A stretch of 64,000 nt of DNA from Klebsiella aerogenes KCTC 2190 (GCF_000215745.1 NC_015663.1:4870780-4934779); one strand, 5' to 3'. Shown: positions 21,232 to 33,534, counted from the stretch's first letter. The notes: generated by a model from the letters alone, not told the origin. Program-made: numbers and translations.

Positions 21232-21305
21232 TGGAGGCGCGTTCCGGAGTCGAACCGGACTAGACGGATTTGCAATCCGCTACATAACCGCTTTGCTAAC
21301 GCGCC
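21232..21305 (-). tRNA. cysT: tRNA-Cys (GCA)
   Basis: A 74-nt tRNA with encoded CCA, acceptor GGCGCGT / ACGCGCC, anticodon loop ATTGCAAAT-type giving GCA, and T loop GGTTCGACTCC. Middle gene of glyW-cysT-leuZ. Confidence 0.97.
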
Positions 21306-21345
21306 TTTAATACCTAAACACCCGCTACTGCCGATGCTTTTAATT

Positions 21346-21421
<76 letters not shown>

Positions 21422-21572
21422 ATCATCAAGTAGATTAGCTAATCACTTGATTTTGTTATCGTCTGGAAGACTGTGCCGCCGTTCGATGCGTTGCATTCTA
21501 CTTATCTCACGCGGTGAGTCAACGGTATTTTTCGCAACTTCGTGTCGTTTGCTGAAATTTGCGTCGAAACGA

Positions 21573-22121
21573 TCACTGTTCAAGCAAATCGCCGCGCGCA
21601 GCGTTCAAATATTGTAACATTGACCACAGCGTCAACACCGCAGCAACCATGAACAGAACGATACCAGCCCACTCCACCCACACATTAGGCCGCCACAGCA
21701 TCCAGACCAGCGCCGCCATCTGGGCCGTCGTTTTCACTTTACCAATCCATGATACGGCTACGCTGCTGCGTTTACCCAGCTCAGCCATCCACTCGCGCAG
21801 AGCAGAAATAATAATTTCACGCGCGATCATTGTCGCTGCCGGCAAAGTCACCCACCAGGTATGATAGTGTTCTGCAACCAGCACCATGGCAATAGCCACC
21901 ATCACCTTATCGGCAACCGGATCAAGGAAGGCGCCAAAGCGAGTGCTCTGGTTCCAGCGACGCGCCAGATAGCCATCAAACCAATCGGTAACAGCGGCAA
22001 CAAAGAAAATCAACGCGCAGACAAAAGGCGCCCAGCTAAAAGGCAGATAGAACGCCAGCACGAAAAACGGTATCAGAATAACGCGAAACAGAGTGAGCAA
22101 CGTCGGAATATTAAATTGCAT
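21573..22121 (-). CDS. pgsA: CDP-diacylglycerol-glycerol-3-phosphate 3-phosphatidyltransferase
   Basis: Inner-membrane enzyme that makes phosphatidylglycerophosphate, the committed step to phosphatidylglycerol and cardiolipin. The 182 residues have about five hydrophobic segments and the CDP-alcohol phosphotransferase motif D-G-x2-A-R-x8-G-x3-D-x3-D, seen here as DGYLARRW followed by [10 protein letters not shown]. Downstream of uvrC in the same orientation, as in E. coli. Essential in most backgrounds. Secure. Confidence 0.97.
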   Translation of the reverse strand: MQFNIPTLLTLFRVILIPFFVLAFYLPFSWAPFVCALIFFVAAVTDWFDGYLARRWNQSTRFGAFLDPVADKVMVAIAMVLVAEHYHTWWVTLPAATMIAREIIISALREWMAELGKRSSVAVSWIGKVKTTAQMAALVWMLWRPNVWVEWAGIVLFMVAAVLTLWSMLQYLNAARGDLLEQ

Positions 22122-22178
22122 GGTAACGGGTAACTGTATGTTGTAAGTGTTAATTAGCCCTATGGTGCTACAGAGCCC

Positions 22179-24011
22179 CTAATGTTTCAACGAGTAGTAG
22201 ATCTTTTCTGCCAGTCCGTGAGATATACCCGGTACTTGCGCAATTTCCTCTACGCTAGCTTTCTGCAACCCCTGCAGGCCGCCCATATATTTCAACAACA
22301 TTTGTCGGCGTTTCGGGCCAACACCTTCAATCGTCTCAAGTGTACTGGTACTTTTCACCTTCGCCCGTTTTTTACGATGCCCAGAGATAGCGTGATCGTG
22401 GGATTCGTCGCGAATGTGCTGGATAACATGCAGAGCAGGAGAATCCGGCGGCAGACTAAAGCCCTCACCTTCTGGCTCAAAGAATAACGTCTCCAACCCG
22501 GCTTTACGATCGCTCCCCTTCGCCACCCCCAGCAGTAGCGGATGATTTTTATCCCATGGCACATCCAGTTCGGCAAACACGGCTTTGGCCTGACCAAGCT
22601 GGCCCTTACCGCCGTCTATCAGGATAACGTCCGGGATTTTATTCTCTTCAATTGCTTTACCGTACCGGCGTCGTAATACCTGATTCATGGCCGCGTAATC
22701 ATCACCAGGGGTAATACCGGTAATATTGTAGCGACGGTATTCCGCCCGTAGCGGACCATTGCTATCGAACACCACGCAGGATGCGACGGTTTGCTCCCCC
22801 ATGGTATGGCTGATATCAAAGCACTCCATCCGCGTCACCGCCGGCAGCTTAAGTAGTGTCGCCAGAGCCTGCAGACGTTGGCTGACCGTTGATTGTTGCG
22901 ACAGTTTGGTAGTAAGCGCAACGGCGGCGTTGGTGCGCGCCAGCTTCAGATAACGCGCGCGGTCTCCGCGGGGTTTAGTCTGCACATTCACCCGACGACC
23001 GGCCAGCTCGGACAACGAATCCGCAAGCAGGGTTTTATCGCTCAAGTTGAAATCGAGTAAAATTTCCCCCGGTAAGGTTCGCATCTGGCTGCCCTGTAGA
23101 TAGAACTGCCCCACAAAGGTTTCCACTACCTCACCCAACTCAGTGCCACCCGGAACTTTCGGGAAATAACTGCGGCTACCGAGAACCTTACCCTGGCGAA
23201 TAAACAGCACATGCACGCAGGCCATTCCGGCATCAAAAGCCACGCCGATAACATCCAGATCGTCACCATTATTGGAAACGAACTGTTTCTCCGTCACCCG
23301 ACGTACCGCCTGGATCTGATCGCGGATGCGGGCGGCTTCTTCAAATTCAAGCGCCTGGCTGGCCTTTTCCATCCGGGCAATCAGTTGCGTCAATACCTGA
23401 TCGTCTTTCCCGGCGAGAAACAGCCGCACGTATTCTACCTGCTGCTGGTACTCTTCTTCACTTACCAGTCCGGCGACGCACGGTCCTAAACAACGGCCAA
23501 TTTGATATTGCAGACAGGGACGAGAGCGATTGCGGTAGACGCTATTTTCACATTGGCGAATGGGGAAAATTTTTTGCAGCAGCGCGAGTGTTTCGCGAAC
23601 GGCATAGCCGTTAGGGAATGGGCCAAAATATTCGCCTTTGGCGTGTTTAGCGCCACGGTGCATCGCCAGTCGTGGATGGGTATCGCCGCTGAGGAAAATA
23701 AAGGGATAGGATTTATCGTCACGCAGCAGCACGTTATAACGCGGTTGATACAGCTTGATGTAGTTATGCTCAAGCAGCAGCGCTTCCGTTTCGGTATGGG
23801 TAACGGTCACGTCAATTTGCGCGATCAACGCCACCAGAGCCTCGGTTTTACGCGAAGCCAGGTTGCTGCGAAAATAGCTGCTAAGGCGCTTTTTCAGATC
23901 TTTTGCTTTGCCAACATAAATGACGGTACCACCAGCATCATACATACGATAGACGCCCGGTTGGCTGGTCACCGTCTTGAGGAAAGCTTTTGCGTCAAAA
24001 ACATCACTCAC
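22179..24011 (-). CDS. uvrC: UvrABC excinuclease subunit C
   Basis: Nucleotide-excision-repair nuclease that makes the 3' and 5' incisions with UvrB. The GIY-YIG domain begins near residue 13 ([20 protein letters not shown]), the UVR motif lies near residues 204-239, the C-terminal RNase H-like nuclease has the IDGGKGQL segment, and a helix-hairpin-helix pair ends the protein ([24 protein letters not shown]). The GTG at 24011 is chosen because it overlaps the uvrY stop as GTGA and gives 610 residues, the E. coli length. Co-transcribed with uvrY. Secure. Confidence 0.97.
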   Translation of the reverse strand: MSDVFDAKAFLKTVTSQPGVYRMYDAGGTVIYVGKAKDLKKRLSSYFRSNLASRKTEALVALIAQIDVTVTHTETEALLLEHNYIKLYQPRYNVLLRDDKSYPFIFLSGDTHPRLAMHRGAKHAKGEYFGPFPNGYAVRETLALLQKIFPIRQCENSVYRNRSRPCLQYQIGRCLGPCVAGLVSEEEYQQQVEYVRLFLAGKDDQVLTQLIARMEKASQALEFEEAARIRDQIQAVRRVTEKQFVSNNGDDLDVIGVAFDAGMACVHVLFIRQGKVLGSRSYFPKVPGGTELGEVVETFVGQFYLQGSQMRTLPGEILLDFNLSDKTLLADSLSELAGRRVNVQTKPRGDRARYLKLARTNAAVALTTKLSQQSTVSQRLQALATLLKLPAVTRMECFDISHTMGEQTVASCVVFDSNGPLRAEYRRYNITGITPGDDYAAMNQVLRRRYGKAIEENKIPDVILIDGGKGQLGQAKAVFAELDVPWDKNHPLLLGVAKGSDRKAGLETLFFEPEGEGFSLPPDSPALHVIQHIRDESHDHAISGHRKKRAKVKSTSTLETIEGVGPKRRQMLLKYMGGLQGLQKASVEEIAQVPGISHGLAEKIYYSLKH

Positions 24012-24664
24012 TGACTTGCTAACGACTCCGCATTGCACAGGCCATGGCGAATTGCCAGGTGAGTTAGCTCCACATCGCCATGAATGTTTAATTTGCTGAA
24101 CATTCGATAACGATAGCTATTCACCGTCTTGGGACTCAGATTTAACTGTTCTGAGATCTCATTGACCTTTTGGCCCTTAGTGATCATCAGCATAATCTGC
24201 AACTCACGTTCAGACAAACTGGCAAACGGTGATTCCGTTTTTTCCGGTTCAATCTGACTGAGCGCCATCTGTTGGGCGATATCGGAAGCGATATAACGTT
24301 GACCCGAAGCAACACAACGAATCGCATTTACCACTTCCTGCGGGGCAGCACCTTTACTTAAGTAACCGGCGGCGCCAGCCTGCATGACCTTCGCAGGCAG
24401 CGGATTTTCAGTATGCACGGTCAACATGATCACTTTGGTATCGACAATGGAGCGCGCGATTTTTCGCGTCGCTTCAAGCCCCCCAATACCAGGCATGTTC
24501 ATATCCATCAGGACGACGTCCACAGGATTCGCACGGCACCACTTAACGGCATCCTCGCCGCAGCAGGCCTCACCGACAACTTTAATCCCTTTTATATCTT
24601 CCAGAATGCGTCGTATCCCTGCGCGCACTAGTTCGTGGTCATCAACAAGAAGTACGTTGATCAA
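24008..24664 (-). CDS. uvrY: Response regulator UvrY of the BarA-UvrY system
   Basis: FixJ/NarL-type response regulator that, when phosphorylated by BarA, activates the CsrB/CsrC small RNAs. The receiver domain has the acidic pair VDDHE near residues 7-11, phospho-Asp in [10 protein letters not shown] (about residue 54) and K in YLSKGA; the C-terminal LuxR HTH is [15 protein letters not shown] followed by [16 protein letters not shown]. The start is the TTG at 24664, giving 218 residues as in E. coli, behind a GGAG site. Overlaps uvrC by 4 bp. Secure. Confidence 0.96.
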   Translation of the reverse strand: MINVLLVDDHELVRAGIRRILEDIKGIKVVGEACCGEDAVKWCRANPVDVVLMDMNMPGIGGLEATRKIARSIVDTKVIMLTVHTENPLPAKVMQAGAAGYLSKGAAPQEVVNAIRCVASGQRYIASDIAQQMALSQIEPEKTESPFASLSERELQIMLMITKGQKVNEISEQLNLSPKTVNSYRYRMFSKLNIHGDVELTHLAIRHGLCNAESLASQ

Positions 24665-25129
24665 AGGAATAATCTCCAGAATTAGGGATAACGCTACTGA
24701 TAGTTTATCTCCCATATATTACCGGGTTTTATCGTAACTTTAAAAGCCCAAAAAGTGTCCTGAAGAAGATTTCCCTCCCATTTATGGCAATTTGTCTCCA
24801 CACCAGGTGGAAACCTATACAGAACATATAGTTGGATTATGTTTCTTTTTTAACATTCACCCTACAGAAGGCGCAAAAAAAGCAACAGAACGGGTTGCGG
24901 ATTAATAGGATTCGAAAGATGTAACAATAATTAACTTCCGCCAAAAGCGGCGGAAAATATTAACGATGAGCACTTAGATGAACAGATATTATTCAGTAAA
25001 TTTAACCGCTCAGCGCGCAACATCAGCAACACAAATCACGCGCTCCTTTTTTTTCTACCGCTTGTGGTATACTGCGCCGCCTTAACATTTAGTATTGCGC
25101 GACAGCGCTAATAGCAAACGAGGATATCG
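24665..25129. other. Intergenic region between uvrY and yecF
   Basis: About 465 bp with the divergent promoters of uvrY and yecF. Seen: TCCAC / GTGGA arms 5 bp apart (24797-24811), a TTCCGCC / GGCGGAA hairpin (24936-24955), and a yecF -10 element TATACT (25068-25073) with an extended TG. No gene is evident. Confidence 0.4.
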
Positions 25130-25354
25130 ATGAGCACACCAGATTTTTCCACTGCAGAAAATAATCAACAGTTGGCGCAGGAAGTCTCCTGCCTGAAAGC
25201 CCTGCTGACGCTAATGCTTCAGGCTATGGGTCAGGCAGATGCTGGCCGCGTGATTATTAAAATGGAAAAGCAAATCGCGCAGATGGAAGATGAGGCTCAG
25301 GCTGCCGTATTCTCCAGCACCGTTAAGCAAATTAAACAAGCTTACCGTCAGTAA
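25130..25354 (+). CDS. yecF: YecF, DUF2594 family protein
   Basis: A 74-residue protein that matches E. coli YecF: central [20 protein letters not shown], then the QIAQMEDE region and C-terminal KQIKQAYRQ. Probably helical and coiled; no function known. Divergent from uvrY, convergent with sdiA, the E. coli arrangement. Confidence 0.92.
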   Translation: MSTPDFSTAENNQQLAQEVSCLKALLTLMLQAMGQADAGRVIIKMEKQIAQMEDEAQAAVFSSTVKQIKQAYRQ

Positions 25355-25360
25355 GAAAGG

Positions 25361-25393
25361 ACCGGCTGAAAGCGATCGCTGACAGCCGGTTTC
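25361..25393 (+). terminator. Weak terminator after yecF
   Basis: ACCGGCTG (25361-25368) and CAGCCGGT (25383-25390) form an 8-bp stem around a 14-nt loop, followed by only TTT. Confidence 0.45.
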
Positions 25394-25422
25394 ACGTCTG
25401 ACACGCAGAACGAGCGATTCGC

Positions 25423-26145
25423 TCAAATTAATCCTGTTGCGACGGCATAACAGGCAATTTGCGTTTTGTTGGGGGCGTTAAATTTCCGCTGCATATTCTT
25501 CTGATGAAAATTGACCGTATTTTCTGAAATAGACAATATCATCGCCACCTCTGCCGAGGTCTTTCCTTCTGCGGTCCATTTTAGGATCTCCAGCTCGCGC
25601 CGGCTAAACTTCATCTCCGGCGGCATAACCATTTCATCCTCCAGCCGCAGCAACGCCAGCAGGCTAAGCTCGGTCAGCGTTCTTAGACGTAACTCTAATT
25701 CGTCCTCGTGATACGGACCCGGCTGCGCATTTTTAGCAGAAACCGATAAGAAGCCCAACGCATGATTTGGCAAGGTCAGACACTGCGTCACGCCTTTATT
25801 TAAACCATGATCGCGCGCGCCATTCCACAATTCTGGGGTCTCGCAAAAAAGCTGGTCATTCCATGGTAGATGTCCACGAAGAAAATTTTCTCTGCGTAAT
25901 ACCGGATCAATAGCAAAATAATTCTCCGCCTGATAATGTGACATCCAGGCCTGAGGATAAGTTGATTGCAGCGTCAGTTTCGGGCGTGTAAAAGGCACCG
26001 GATGGCGCACACAGAGTGCGTAGTAGTCGTATTCCAGTTCTTCTGTTTGCTGTTGGAGAAGGTTATAAACCGAATCCCCATCATGAGTTGACTGGAATTG
26101 TTGCAGCATTTCCCGCCGCCAGCTGAAAAAATCAATGTCCCTCAT
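25423..26145 (-). CDS. sdiA: LuxR-type acyl-homoserine-lactone receptor SdiA
   Basis: Solo LuxR receptor that detects AHLs from other species. The 240 residues have the N-terminal autoinducer-binding domain with conserved YYALCVRHPVPF, WMSHYQAENYFAIDPV and GALGFLS-like (HALGFLS) segments, and a C-terminal HTH, FSRRELEILKWTAEGKTSAE then ISENTVNFHQKNMQRKF. No luxI-type synthase is in the window, as expected for SdiA. Located between yecF and the cystine transporter as in E. coli. Confidence 0.96.
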   Translation of the reverse strand: MRDIDFFSWRREMLQQFQSTHDGDSVYNLLQQQTEELEYDYYALCVRHPVPFTRPKLTLQSTYPQAWMSHYQAENYFAIDPVLRRENFLRGHLPWNDQLFCETPELWNGARDHGLNKGVTQCLTLPNHALGFLSVSAKNAQPGPYHEDELELRLRTLTELSLLALLRLEDEMVMPPEMKFSRRELEILKWTAEGKTSAEVAMILSISENTVNFHQKNMQRKFNAPNKTQIACYAVATGLI

Positions 26146-26380
26146 AGCCTACCAAATAACCCCTGATTGATAATCATTATTATAAATACATAAAACTAAC
26201 ACATAAATCTTATTTATATGTATAAAATAACGTAGCCATCGCATTATTCGATTTTCGCTGACGATTATTTATCGAACTAAGGAAGAAAATATGTTCTGCC
26301 TCGCCAGCAACGGCGGTGATTGGCAGGTTGTCCGATCGCGGCCCCCAGCCAATTGTGAGGACCACGATGAGAGAGAAGTG

Positions 26381-27133
26381 TTACTGCATGAGAAATTTTT
26401 CGAGGAACTGGCGCGTACGAGGTTGCTGCGGGTTAGCAAATAGCTCTCTGGCCTTACCTTGTTCGACGATACGCCCCTGATCCATGAAAATGGCGCGGTC
26501 GGCGACATCGCGAGCGAAACTCATCTCATGGGTGACAATAACCATGGTGCGCTTTTCCTGCGCCAGTTGACGGATGGTGTTGAGTACCTCGCCCACTAAC
26601 TCTGGATCCAATGCAGAAGTTGGCTCATCAAAAAGAATAACATCCGGGCGCATTGCTAACGCGCGGGCAATCGCCACACGCTGCTGCTGCCCGCCGGATA
26701 AACGACGCGGATAGCTATTCTCTTTTCCCGACAACCCTACCTTTGCCAGCAGTTCACGCGCCAGAGAAATGGCCTCGTTCTTATCTTCGCCTTTTACGAT
26801 AACCGGCCCTTCAATAATATTTTCCAGCACCGTACGATGCGGGAAAAGATTGAAGTTCTGGAACACAAAGCCAACATGCTGTCGCAGACGGCGGATCAAC
26901 CCTTTTTGCTGGCCAATACTACGCGAAGTATCGATAGTCACATCGCCTACGCGAATGGTACCGCTTTCGGGGTATTCAAGCAGGTTAATGCTGCGCAACA
27001 GCGTGGTTTTACCAGAGCCGCTCGGGCCGATAATCGCCACGACCTCCCCTTCCTGAACCTCGAGATCGATACCGTGCAGCACGGTCTGCCCGTGGAATTT
27101 CTTCACCAGTTTTTTGACTTCAATCGCATTCAT
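26381..27133 (-). CDS. tcyN: L-cystine ABC transporter ATPase TcyN (YecC)
   Basis: ATPase of the cystine importer. The 250 residues have Walker A GPSGSGKTT, Q-loop FQNFNLFPHRTV, signature LSGGQQQRVAIARAL and Walker B VILFDEPTSALD, then THEMSFARDV. Its ATG overlaps the tcyL stop by 4 bp. Last gene of the dcyD-tcyL-tcyN group. Expected to be under CysB control with sulfur limitation. Secure. Confidence 0.96.
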   Translation of the reverse strand: MNAIEVKKLVKKFHGQTVLHGIDLEVQEGEVVAIIGPSGSGKTTLLRSINLLEYPESGTIRVGDVTIDTSRSIGQQKGLIRRLRQHVGFVFQNFNLFPHRTVLENIIEGPVIVKGEDKNEAISLARELLAKVGLSGKENSYPRRLSGGQQQRVAIARALAMRPDVILFDEPTSALDPELVGEVLNTIRQLAQEKRTMVIVTHEMSFARDVADRAIFMDQGRIVEQGKARELFANPQQPRTRQFLEKFLMQ

Positions 27134-27798
27134 TTTGGATCACGCTCCTGGCGATTCAGCTGATTTTCAAAATAATTCTGCAACGTCGATAACACCGTCG
27201 CCATCACCCAATAGATCAGTGATGCCGCCAGATACATCGTAAATACTTCCAGCGTACGTGAGGTAATTAACTGTGCCTGGCGGAACAGTTCCGGTACCTG
27301 AATCGTCGCCGCCAGCGAAGTATCTTTGACAAGGCTGATAAAGCTGTTAGAGAGCGGCGGCAGCGCCACGCGGGCAGCCTGCGGTAAAATAGCCCGACGC
27401 AAAGTCTGCCACGGCGTCATGCCGATACTGGCGGCGGCTTCCCACTGCCCTTTGTCTATAGAGGCAATCGCCGCGCGCAGCGTTTCCGCCGCATAGGCCG
27501 CTGTATTCAATGACAGGCCAATCATCGCCGCCGGAATCGGATCCAGCTCAATGCCGAACTGCGGCAAACCGTAATAGATCATGAACAGTTGGGCAATCAG
27601 CGGGGTGCCGCGGAAAATAGAGATATACATCCGCGCCAGCCATCTGACCGGCCAGATTGACGACATGCGCATCAGTGCGAGGATAAATCCCAGCAGCAGG
27701 CCGAAGAACATACCACCGATGCTCAGTTGTAACGTAAAAACTGCGCCCTTTAACAGGTAAGGCGCGGAGTCAATGACCAGTTGGATACTTTCTTGCAT
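27130..27798 (-). CDS. tcyL: L-cystine ABC transporter permease TcyL (YecS)
   Basis: A 222-residue inner-membrane permease of the polar amino acid family, with about five hydrophobic segments and the EAA-type coupling loop AASIGMTPWQTLRRAILPQAARVALPPL (cited in part). Works with TcyJ and TcyN. Starts 15 bp after dcyD, overlaps tcyN by 4 bp. Secure. Confidence 0.95.
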   Translation of the reverse strand: MQESIQLVIDSAPYLLKGAVFTLQLSIGGMFFGLLLGFILALMRMSSIWPVRWLARMYISIFRGTPLIAQLFMIYYGLPQFGIELDPIPAAMIGLSLNTAAYAAETLRAAIASIDKGQWEAAASIGMTPWQTLRRAILPQAARVALPPLSNSFISLVKDTSLAATIQVPELFRQAQLITSRTLEVFTMYLAASLIYWVMATVLSTLQNYFENQLNRQERDPK

Positions 27799-27813
27799 TC
27801 GATTTATTCTGCA

Positions 27814-28882
<1,069 letters not shown>

Positions 28883-28894
28883 CATCTTCAGACG

Positions 28895-29695
28895 TTACTT
28901 AGTGACGTCAGCACCAAACCATTTTTCTGAAAGCGCCTTCAGGCTGCCATCTTTCTGCATATCTGCAATAGCGGTGTCCACCGCTTTCAGCAGATCTTCA
29001 TTTCCTTTACGTAACGCCACCCCGGACTCCTGACGGGAGAATGCTTCACCGGTTACAGCCAGAGTGTTGTTCGTTTTCTTGACCAAATCCAACGCTGCCA
29101 GACGGTCAACCAAAATGGCGTCAATACGGCCTACGCGCAGGTCCTGATATTTTGTCGGGTCATCGTCATAGGTGCGGATATCAACGCCCTGTACGTTCTG
29201 GCGCAACCACTCTTCATAATTGGTACCCAGACCAACGCCGACTTTTTTACCTTTCAGGTCCGCCGCGGTTTTAATCACGCCTTCGTTACCCTTTTTCACC
29301 AGCGCCTGAACACCAGAAATAGTATAAGGGGTGGAGAAGTCGTATTTTTTCTTGCGCTGGTCGGAAATAGTGACCTGGTTAATCACCACATCAATACGTT
29401 TAGAATCGAGAGAAGCCAGCATGCCGTCCCATTTGGTGGGTTTGAGATCGGCTTTCACCCCGATGTGTTTCGCCAGTTCATTGGCAAACTCAACTTCAAA
29501 ACCGGTCAATTTGCCATCATCGCCTTGATAACTAAACGGCGGGTATGTACCTTCCAGGCCAACGCGTAGCGTGCCGCGCTCTTTGACCTGATTAAGCAGA
29601 TTTTCAGCGGCGAAGGTTTTCACGCTTACACCAGCCATCAATGCTACGGCCATTGCGCCCATCAGCGCCTGACGACCCAGAAGTGCTAATTTCAT
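28895..29695 (-). CDS. tcyJ: L-cystine periplasmic binding protein TcyJ (FliY)
   Basis: Periplasmic receptor of the cystine ABC importer, historically called FliY because of its place beside fliAZ in E. coli. The 266 residues carry a signal peptide of about 29 residues ending KTFA before AENLLNQ, and the family-3 solute-binding signature GTYPPFSYQGDDGKLTGFEVE (cited in part). Here its right neighbour is amyA directly; the fliZ, fliA, fliC, fliD, fliS and fliT genes are absent. Secure. Confidence 0.96.
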   Translation of the reverse strand: MKLALLGRQALMGAMAVALMAGVSVKTFAAENLLNQVKERGTLRVGLEGTYPPFSYQGDDGKLTGFEVEFANELAKHIGVKADLKPTKWDGMLASLDSKRIDVVINQVTISDQRKKKYDFSTPYTISGVQALVKKGNEGVIKTAADLKGKKVGVGLGTNYEEWLRQNVQGVDIRTYDDDPTKYQDLRVGRIDAILVDRLAALDLVKKTNNTLAVTGEAFSRQESGVALRKGNEDLLKAVDTAIADMQKDGSLKALSEKWFGADVTK

Positions 29696-29896
29696 AGATA
29701 CCCCGAATATAATGAGATTTTCGTGTAGTGTAAGGCGTTTAGCAGCAGCCTACCAACATCTATCCGCTACATCTTATGCCAATTTATTATATATGCGGCT
29801 ATTTAGGGTATAGCGAAAAAGCAACGAAATTATTCATATTTGCCAGTTATCTCCCATACTGCAAAGGTCAGCTTGATGACGCCAGGAGCATGGAAG

Positions 29897-31384
29897 ATGA
29901 AAAATCCCACGTTGTTGCAATGTTTTCACTGGTATTACCCGGAAGGTGGCGAGTTATGGCGGGAAGTAGAAGCCCTTGCGCCAAATCTCAATGAAATTGG
30001 CATTAATATGATTTGGTTGCCGCCCGCCTATAAGGGCGCTTCCGGCGGTTATTCAGTTGGCTACGATAGTTACGATCTTTTCGACCTCGGTGAATTCGAT
30101 CAGAAAGGATCGGTTGCCACCAAATACGGCGATAAAGCTCAGCTGTTAGCGGCGATTAATGCGCTAAAAGAACATCAAATTGCCGTACTTCTTGATGTCG
30201 TCGTAAACCACAAGATGGGCGCCGATGAGAAAGAACGCATCCGCGTACAACGCGTTGATGAACAGGACCGCACGCAAATCGCGGAAGAAATCATCGAATG
30301 TGAAGCCTGGACCCGCTATACCTTTCCGGGCCGCGGTGGCAAATATTCACAATTTATCTGGGACTATAAATGTTTTAGCGGTATCGACCATATCGAAAAT
30401 CCCGATGAAGATGGCGTATTCAAAGTTGTTAATGACTACACCGGCGATGGCTGGAACGATCAGGTCGACGATGAAATGGGCAACTTCGATTATCTCATGG
30501 GCGAAAATATCGATTTCCGTAACCATGCCGTGACCGAAGAGATAAAATATTGGGCCCGCTGGGTCATTGAACAGACCGGCTGCGATGGTTTCCGCCTGGA
30601 TGCCGTCAAACATATTCCGGCATGGTTTTATAAAGAGTGGATTGAGCATGTGCAGGGGGCCACCGATAAACCGCTATTTATTGTTGCCGAATACTGGTCA
30701 CACGAGGTGGATAAGCTACAGCAGTACATCGACCTTGTTGACGGTAATACCATGCTGTTTGATGCGCCGCTGCAGATGAAATTCCATGAAGCCTCGCGTC
30801 AGGGCCGCGATTACGACATGAGTCAAATCTTCACCGGGACGCTGGTGGAAGCCGACCCATTCCATGCGGTCACGTTGGTCACAAATCATGACACCCAACC
30901 GCTTCAGGCGCTGGAAGCGCCGGTCGAGGCCTGGTTTAAGCCGTTAGCCTATGCGCTGATTTTACTGCGTGAAAACGGTGTTCCCTCGGTATTTTACGCC
31001 GACCTGTTCGGCGCAAGTTATGAAGATACCGGCGGAGATGGCCAGACATACTCCATCGAGATGCCGGTTATCGAGCAGCTTCACGAACTCATCGATGCGC
31101 GTCAGCGTTTCGCCCACGGCGTACAAACGCTGTGGTTCGATCATCCTAACTGTATCGCCTTCAGCCGCAGCGGCACCGATGAACATCCTGGCTGCGTAGT
31201 GGTGCTCTCCAACGGCGACGATGGCGAGAAAACGTTACCGCTTGGCGAGAATTATGCCAATAAACGCTGGAAGGATTTTCTCAATAATCGACAAGAGGTT
31301 ATTGAGACTGATGACGAGGGCAATGCCGTATTCACCTGTAATGCAGGCAGCGTAAGCGTGTGGGTGATTGAAGAGGTGCTTTGA
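29897..31384 (+). CDS. amyA: Cytoplasmic alpha-amylase
   Basis: GH13 alpha-amylase that cleaves internal alpha-1,4 bonds of maltodextrins in the cytoplasm; no signal peptide. The conserved regions are [17 protein letters not shown] (nucleophile Asp), AEYWSH (acid Glu) and TNHDTQ. The ATG at 29897 follows GGAG and gives 495 residues, as in E. coli AmyA; the frame is open upstream but without family sequence. Secure. Confidence 0.97.
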   Translation: MKNPTLLQCFHWYYPEGGELWREVEALAPNLNEIGINMIWLPPAYKGASGGYSVGYDSYDLFDLGEFDQKGSVATKYGDKAQLLAAINALKEHQIAVLLDVVVNHKMGADEKERIRVQRVDEQDRTQIAEEIIECEAWTRYTFPGRGGKYSQFIWDYKCFSGIDHIENPDEDGVFKVVNDYTGDGWNDQVDDEMGNFDYLMGENIDFRNHAVTEEIKYWARWVIEQTGCDGFRLDAVKHIPAWFYKEWIEHVQGATDKPLFIVAEYWSHEVDKLQQYIDLVDGNTMLFDAPLQMKFHEASRQGRDYDMSQIFTGTLVEADPFHAVTLVTNHDTQPLQALEAPVEAWFKPLAYALILLRENGVPSVFYADLFGASYEDTGGDGQTYSIEMPVIEQLHELIDARQRFAHGVQTLWFDHPNCIAFSRSGTDEHPGCVVVLSNGDDGEKTLPLGENYANKRWKDFLNNRQEVIETDDEGNAVFTCNAGSVSVWVIEEVL

Positions 31385-31424
31385 GGTCAGCGGGCTGGCT
31401 TTATAGCCGGTCCGCCAACATCGA

Positions 31425-31841
31425 TTACTGCGCGGTCGTACTCGCCGTCTGGTTCTTTTTCCAGGCCTGCTCGCATTCCGGCGTTAAGCGTTCAACACGG
31501 GTTAACGTCATTCGATCGTATTCCAGCGTGTTTCCAGTACGTTCAATAGGATAAATATCGAGGCTGCTGGTCACATTATAAACCTGATTGTCGCGGTTCA
31601 TTAATTTTCCCGGCTCAGCAATTACCCGCTGCCACTGACGGCAATCGAGAGTATCTCCGTCTTTGGTAACGATAAACGTCGCAATCGCCTCAGGACTTAC
31701 CATTGCGCTCTGCGGTCCCTTCGATTGCCAGAACCCTTCCAGCCCTGCCGGCGCCGGCGCTTTGACCACCGCCTCATAGGTATCAACCTGAACGCATCCG
31801 GCCAGGGTAAGCAGCGCGCCAGCCATAACAATCTTTTTCAT
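31425..31841 (-). CDS. yedD: YedD lipoprotein
   Basis: A 138-residue predicted lipoprotein with signal peptide and lipobox LAGC at about residues 14-17, then a mature domain with GFWQSKGPQSAMVSPEAIA and DTLDCRQWQRVIAEPGKL, matching E. coli YedD. Residue +2 is Val, so outer-membrane localisation is expected. The ATG at 31841 has the best spacing to GGATGG; the adjacent ATG at 31844 is possible. Function unknown. Confidence 0.9.
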   Translation of the reverse strand: MKKIVMAGALLTLAGCVQVDTYEAVVKAPAPAGLEGFWQSKGPQSAMVSPEAIATFIVTKDGDTLDCRQWQRVIAEPGKLMNRDNQVYNVTSSLDIYPIERTGNTLEYDRMTLTRVERLTPECEQAWKKNQTASTTAQ

Positions 31842-32298
31842 CATCCATCCCACAAACCGATAAAAAAGTATTGTGGCATTAAAGCGTTAAGGCCGCCACC
31901 CCTGCGCGATGCTCCCGTTGCTTAGCTTCGCCGTCAATCTCAGCGTTTATTCTTACCGATTATTATTAGTTGTATGAAACCTGAATGACAAATGCATTTT
32001 TTGAATAGAATATAGCCAGCGCCAATTTAATAGGCTGCCCCTCCATAAGGATAATCCGAAAATAAATTACAATTCTGGCGACGATATGCCGCGACACCGG
32101 GCATTATTACTGTCAGGGTCTGTTTATTCTTTTTCTATGGCTTTACTTTGAGAATATTCCTGGCAAATTATGAGTATTATTAGCAAATAGTTTAGCTTGG
32201 CTAATGCTTTCCGCATAAAGTCAGGTGTTACAAAAATGGACTTCATCACACGGCCTGGGCCAGATGAATTATCGTTACGTGTTGATTGAGGATGGGTC
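31842..32298. other. Intergenic region between yedD and rcsA
   Basis: About 450 bp, A+T-rich toward rcsA, holding the yedD promoter and the rcsA control region with an RcsAB box. In E. coli the fliE-fliR flagellar genes occupy part of this interval; no remnant is visible. Confidence 0.5.
32149..32162 (+). promoter_or_regulatory. RcsAB box upstream of rcsA
   Basis: TGAGAATATTCCTG matches 12 of 14 positions of the RcsAB consensus TRVGAAWAWTSYGM. It lies 137 bp before the rcsA start, the kind of site through which RcsA/RcsB autoactivate rcsA in enterics. Confidence 0.7.
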
Positions 32299-32931
32299 AT
32301 GTCAACGATTATCATGGATTTGTGCAGCTATACCCGGCTAGGTTTAACCGGATATCTGGCAAGCCGGGGAATAAAGAAGCGCGATATCATTGAGGTGCGT
32401 AGCGCACAGAGTTTGAAAGAGCGCTGCGAATCGCTGCGTCCGGCGGTTGTGTTTCTCAACGAAGACTGTTTTATACATCACGAAGAGAGCAATCAACTTA
32501 TCCGCGACATCATTACCACCTACCCCGATACTCTATTTGTTATTTTTATGTCGCTGGCCAACATCCATTTTGATCACTATTTACTTGTACGCAAGAATTT
32601 ACTTATCAGCTCAAAATCCCTTACGCCGAAAGACCTTGATAACATACTGGGTAATTATCTGCAGACCGATAGCGCCAATAATCTAAACCAATTACGCACC
32701 CGCATTCCCACTCTATCGCTCAGTCAGGCCGAATCGAATATGCTGCAAATGTGGATGGCCGGCCACGCTACTTCACATATTTCCAGGCAGATGAATATCA
32801 AAGCAAAAACCGTTTCGTCACATAAAGGTAATATTAAGAAAAAAATCCAGACGCACAATAAACAGGTGATTTACCACATTGTTCGGTTGGCTGAAAACAT
32901 TACTTCCGGCATTTACGTCAATATGCGCTGA
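32299..32931 (+). CDS. rcsA: RcsA, accessory regulator of capsule synthesis
   Basis: A 210-residue LuxR-type DNA-binding protein that pairs with RcsB to activate capsule genes; unstable through Lon in E. coli. The N-terminus [20 protein letters not shown] and FLNEDCFIH are diagnostic. The C-terminal HTH is [18 protein letters not shown] then [20 protein letters not shown]. An RcsAB box is upstream and a perfect 10-bp hairpin follows the stop. Secure. Confidence 0.96.
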   Translation: MSTIIMDLCSYTRLGLTGYLASRGIKKRDIIEVRSAQSLKERCESLRPAVVFLNEDCFIHHEESNQLIRDIITTYPDTLFVIFMSLANIHFDHYLLVRKNLLISSKSLTPKDLDNILGNYLQTDSANNLNQLRTRIPTLSLSQAESNMLQMWMAGHATSHISRQMNIKAKTVSSHKGNIKKKIQTHNKQVIYHIVRLAENITSGIYVNMR

Positions 32932-32935
32932 TGGC

Positions 32936-32961
32936 AAACTGGCGGCGATTACCGCCAGTTT
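32936..32961. terminator. Terminator between rcsA and dsrB
   Basis: AAACTGGCGG / CCGCCAGTTT perfect 10-bp stem with a CGATTA loop between convergent genes, with T/A-rich outer arms on both strands. Confidence 0.75.
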
Positions 32962-32972
32962 CTGAATGGGGC

Positions 32973-33218
<246 letters not shown>

Positions 33219-33295
33219 TCAGCCAGCGCAACTGACGTTTTAATAGACCGTCTATACTTAAAGAGGCCCTTTCAGAGCCGAGCGAGGTAGTGATG

Positions 33296-33523
33296 ATGAA
33301 ATCCGCTAAAGACCACGGTGTGATGAATACCGACGGGATTGACGTTAATGTCGATGCCCTGCTGGCGGCGATCAATGAGATTAGCGAAAGCGAAGTACAT
33401 CGTAGTGAAGATGATCCGCATCATGTCAGTATCAATGGCCGTGATGAACACACATGGCGCGAGCTGGCCGAAGCCTTTGAGCTTGATATTCATGACTTTA
33501 GCGTTACTGAAGCCAATCGCTAA
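33296..33523 (+). CDS. yodD: YodD, stress-response protein
   Basis: A 75-residue acidic protein matching E. coli YodD: DVNVDALLAAINEISESEVHR in the centre (cited in part) and HTWRELAEAFELDIHDFSV. E. coli yodD is reported to respond to peroxide, acid and cadmium. Three tandem start codons occur (GTG 33290, ATG 33293, ATG 33296); the last has the best spacing to GAGGT. A CTATACTTAA element upstream (about 33252-33261) looks like a RpoS-type -10. Confidence 0.9.
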   Translation: MKSAKDHGVMNTDGIDVNVDALLAAINEISESEVHRSEDDPHHVSINGRDEHTWRELAEAFELDIHDFSVTEANR

Positions 33524-33534
33524 GCTCAGGTGAA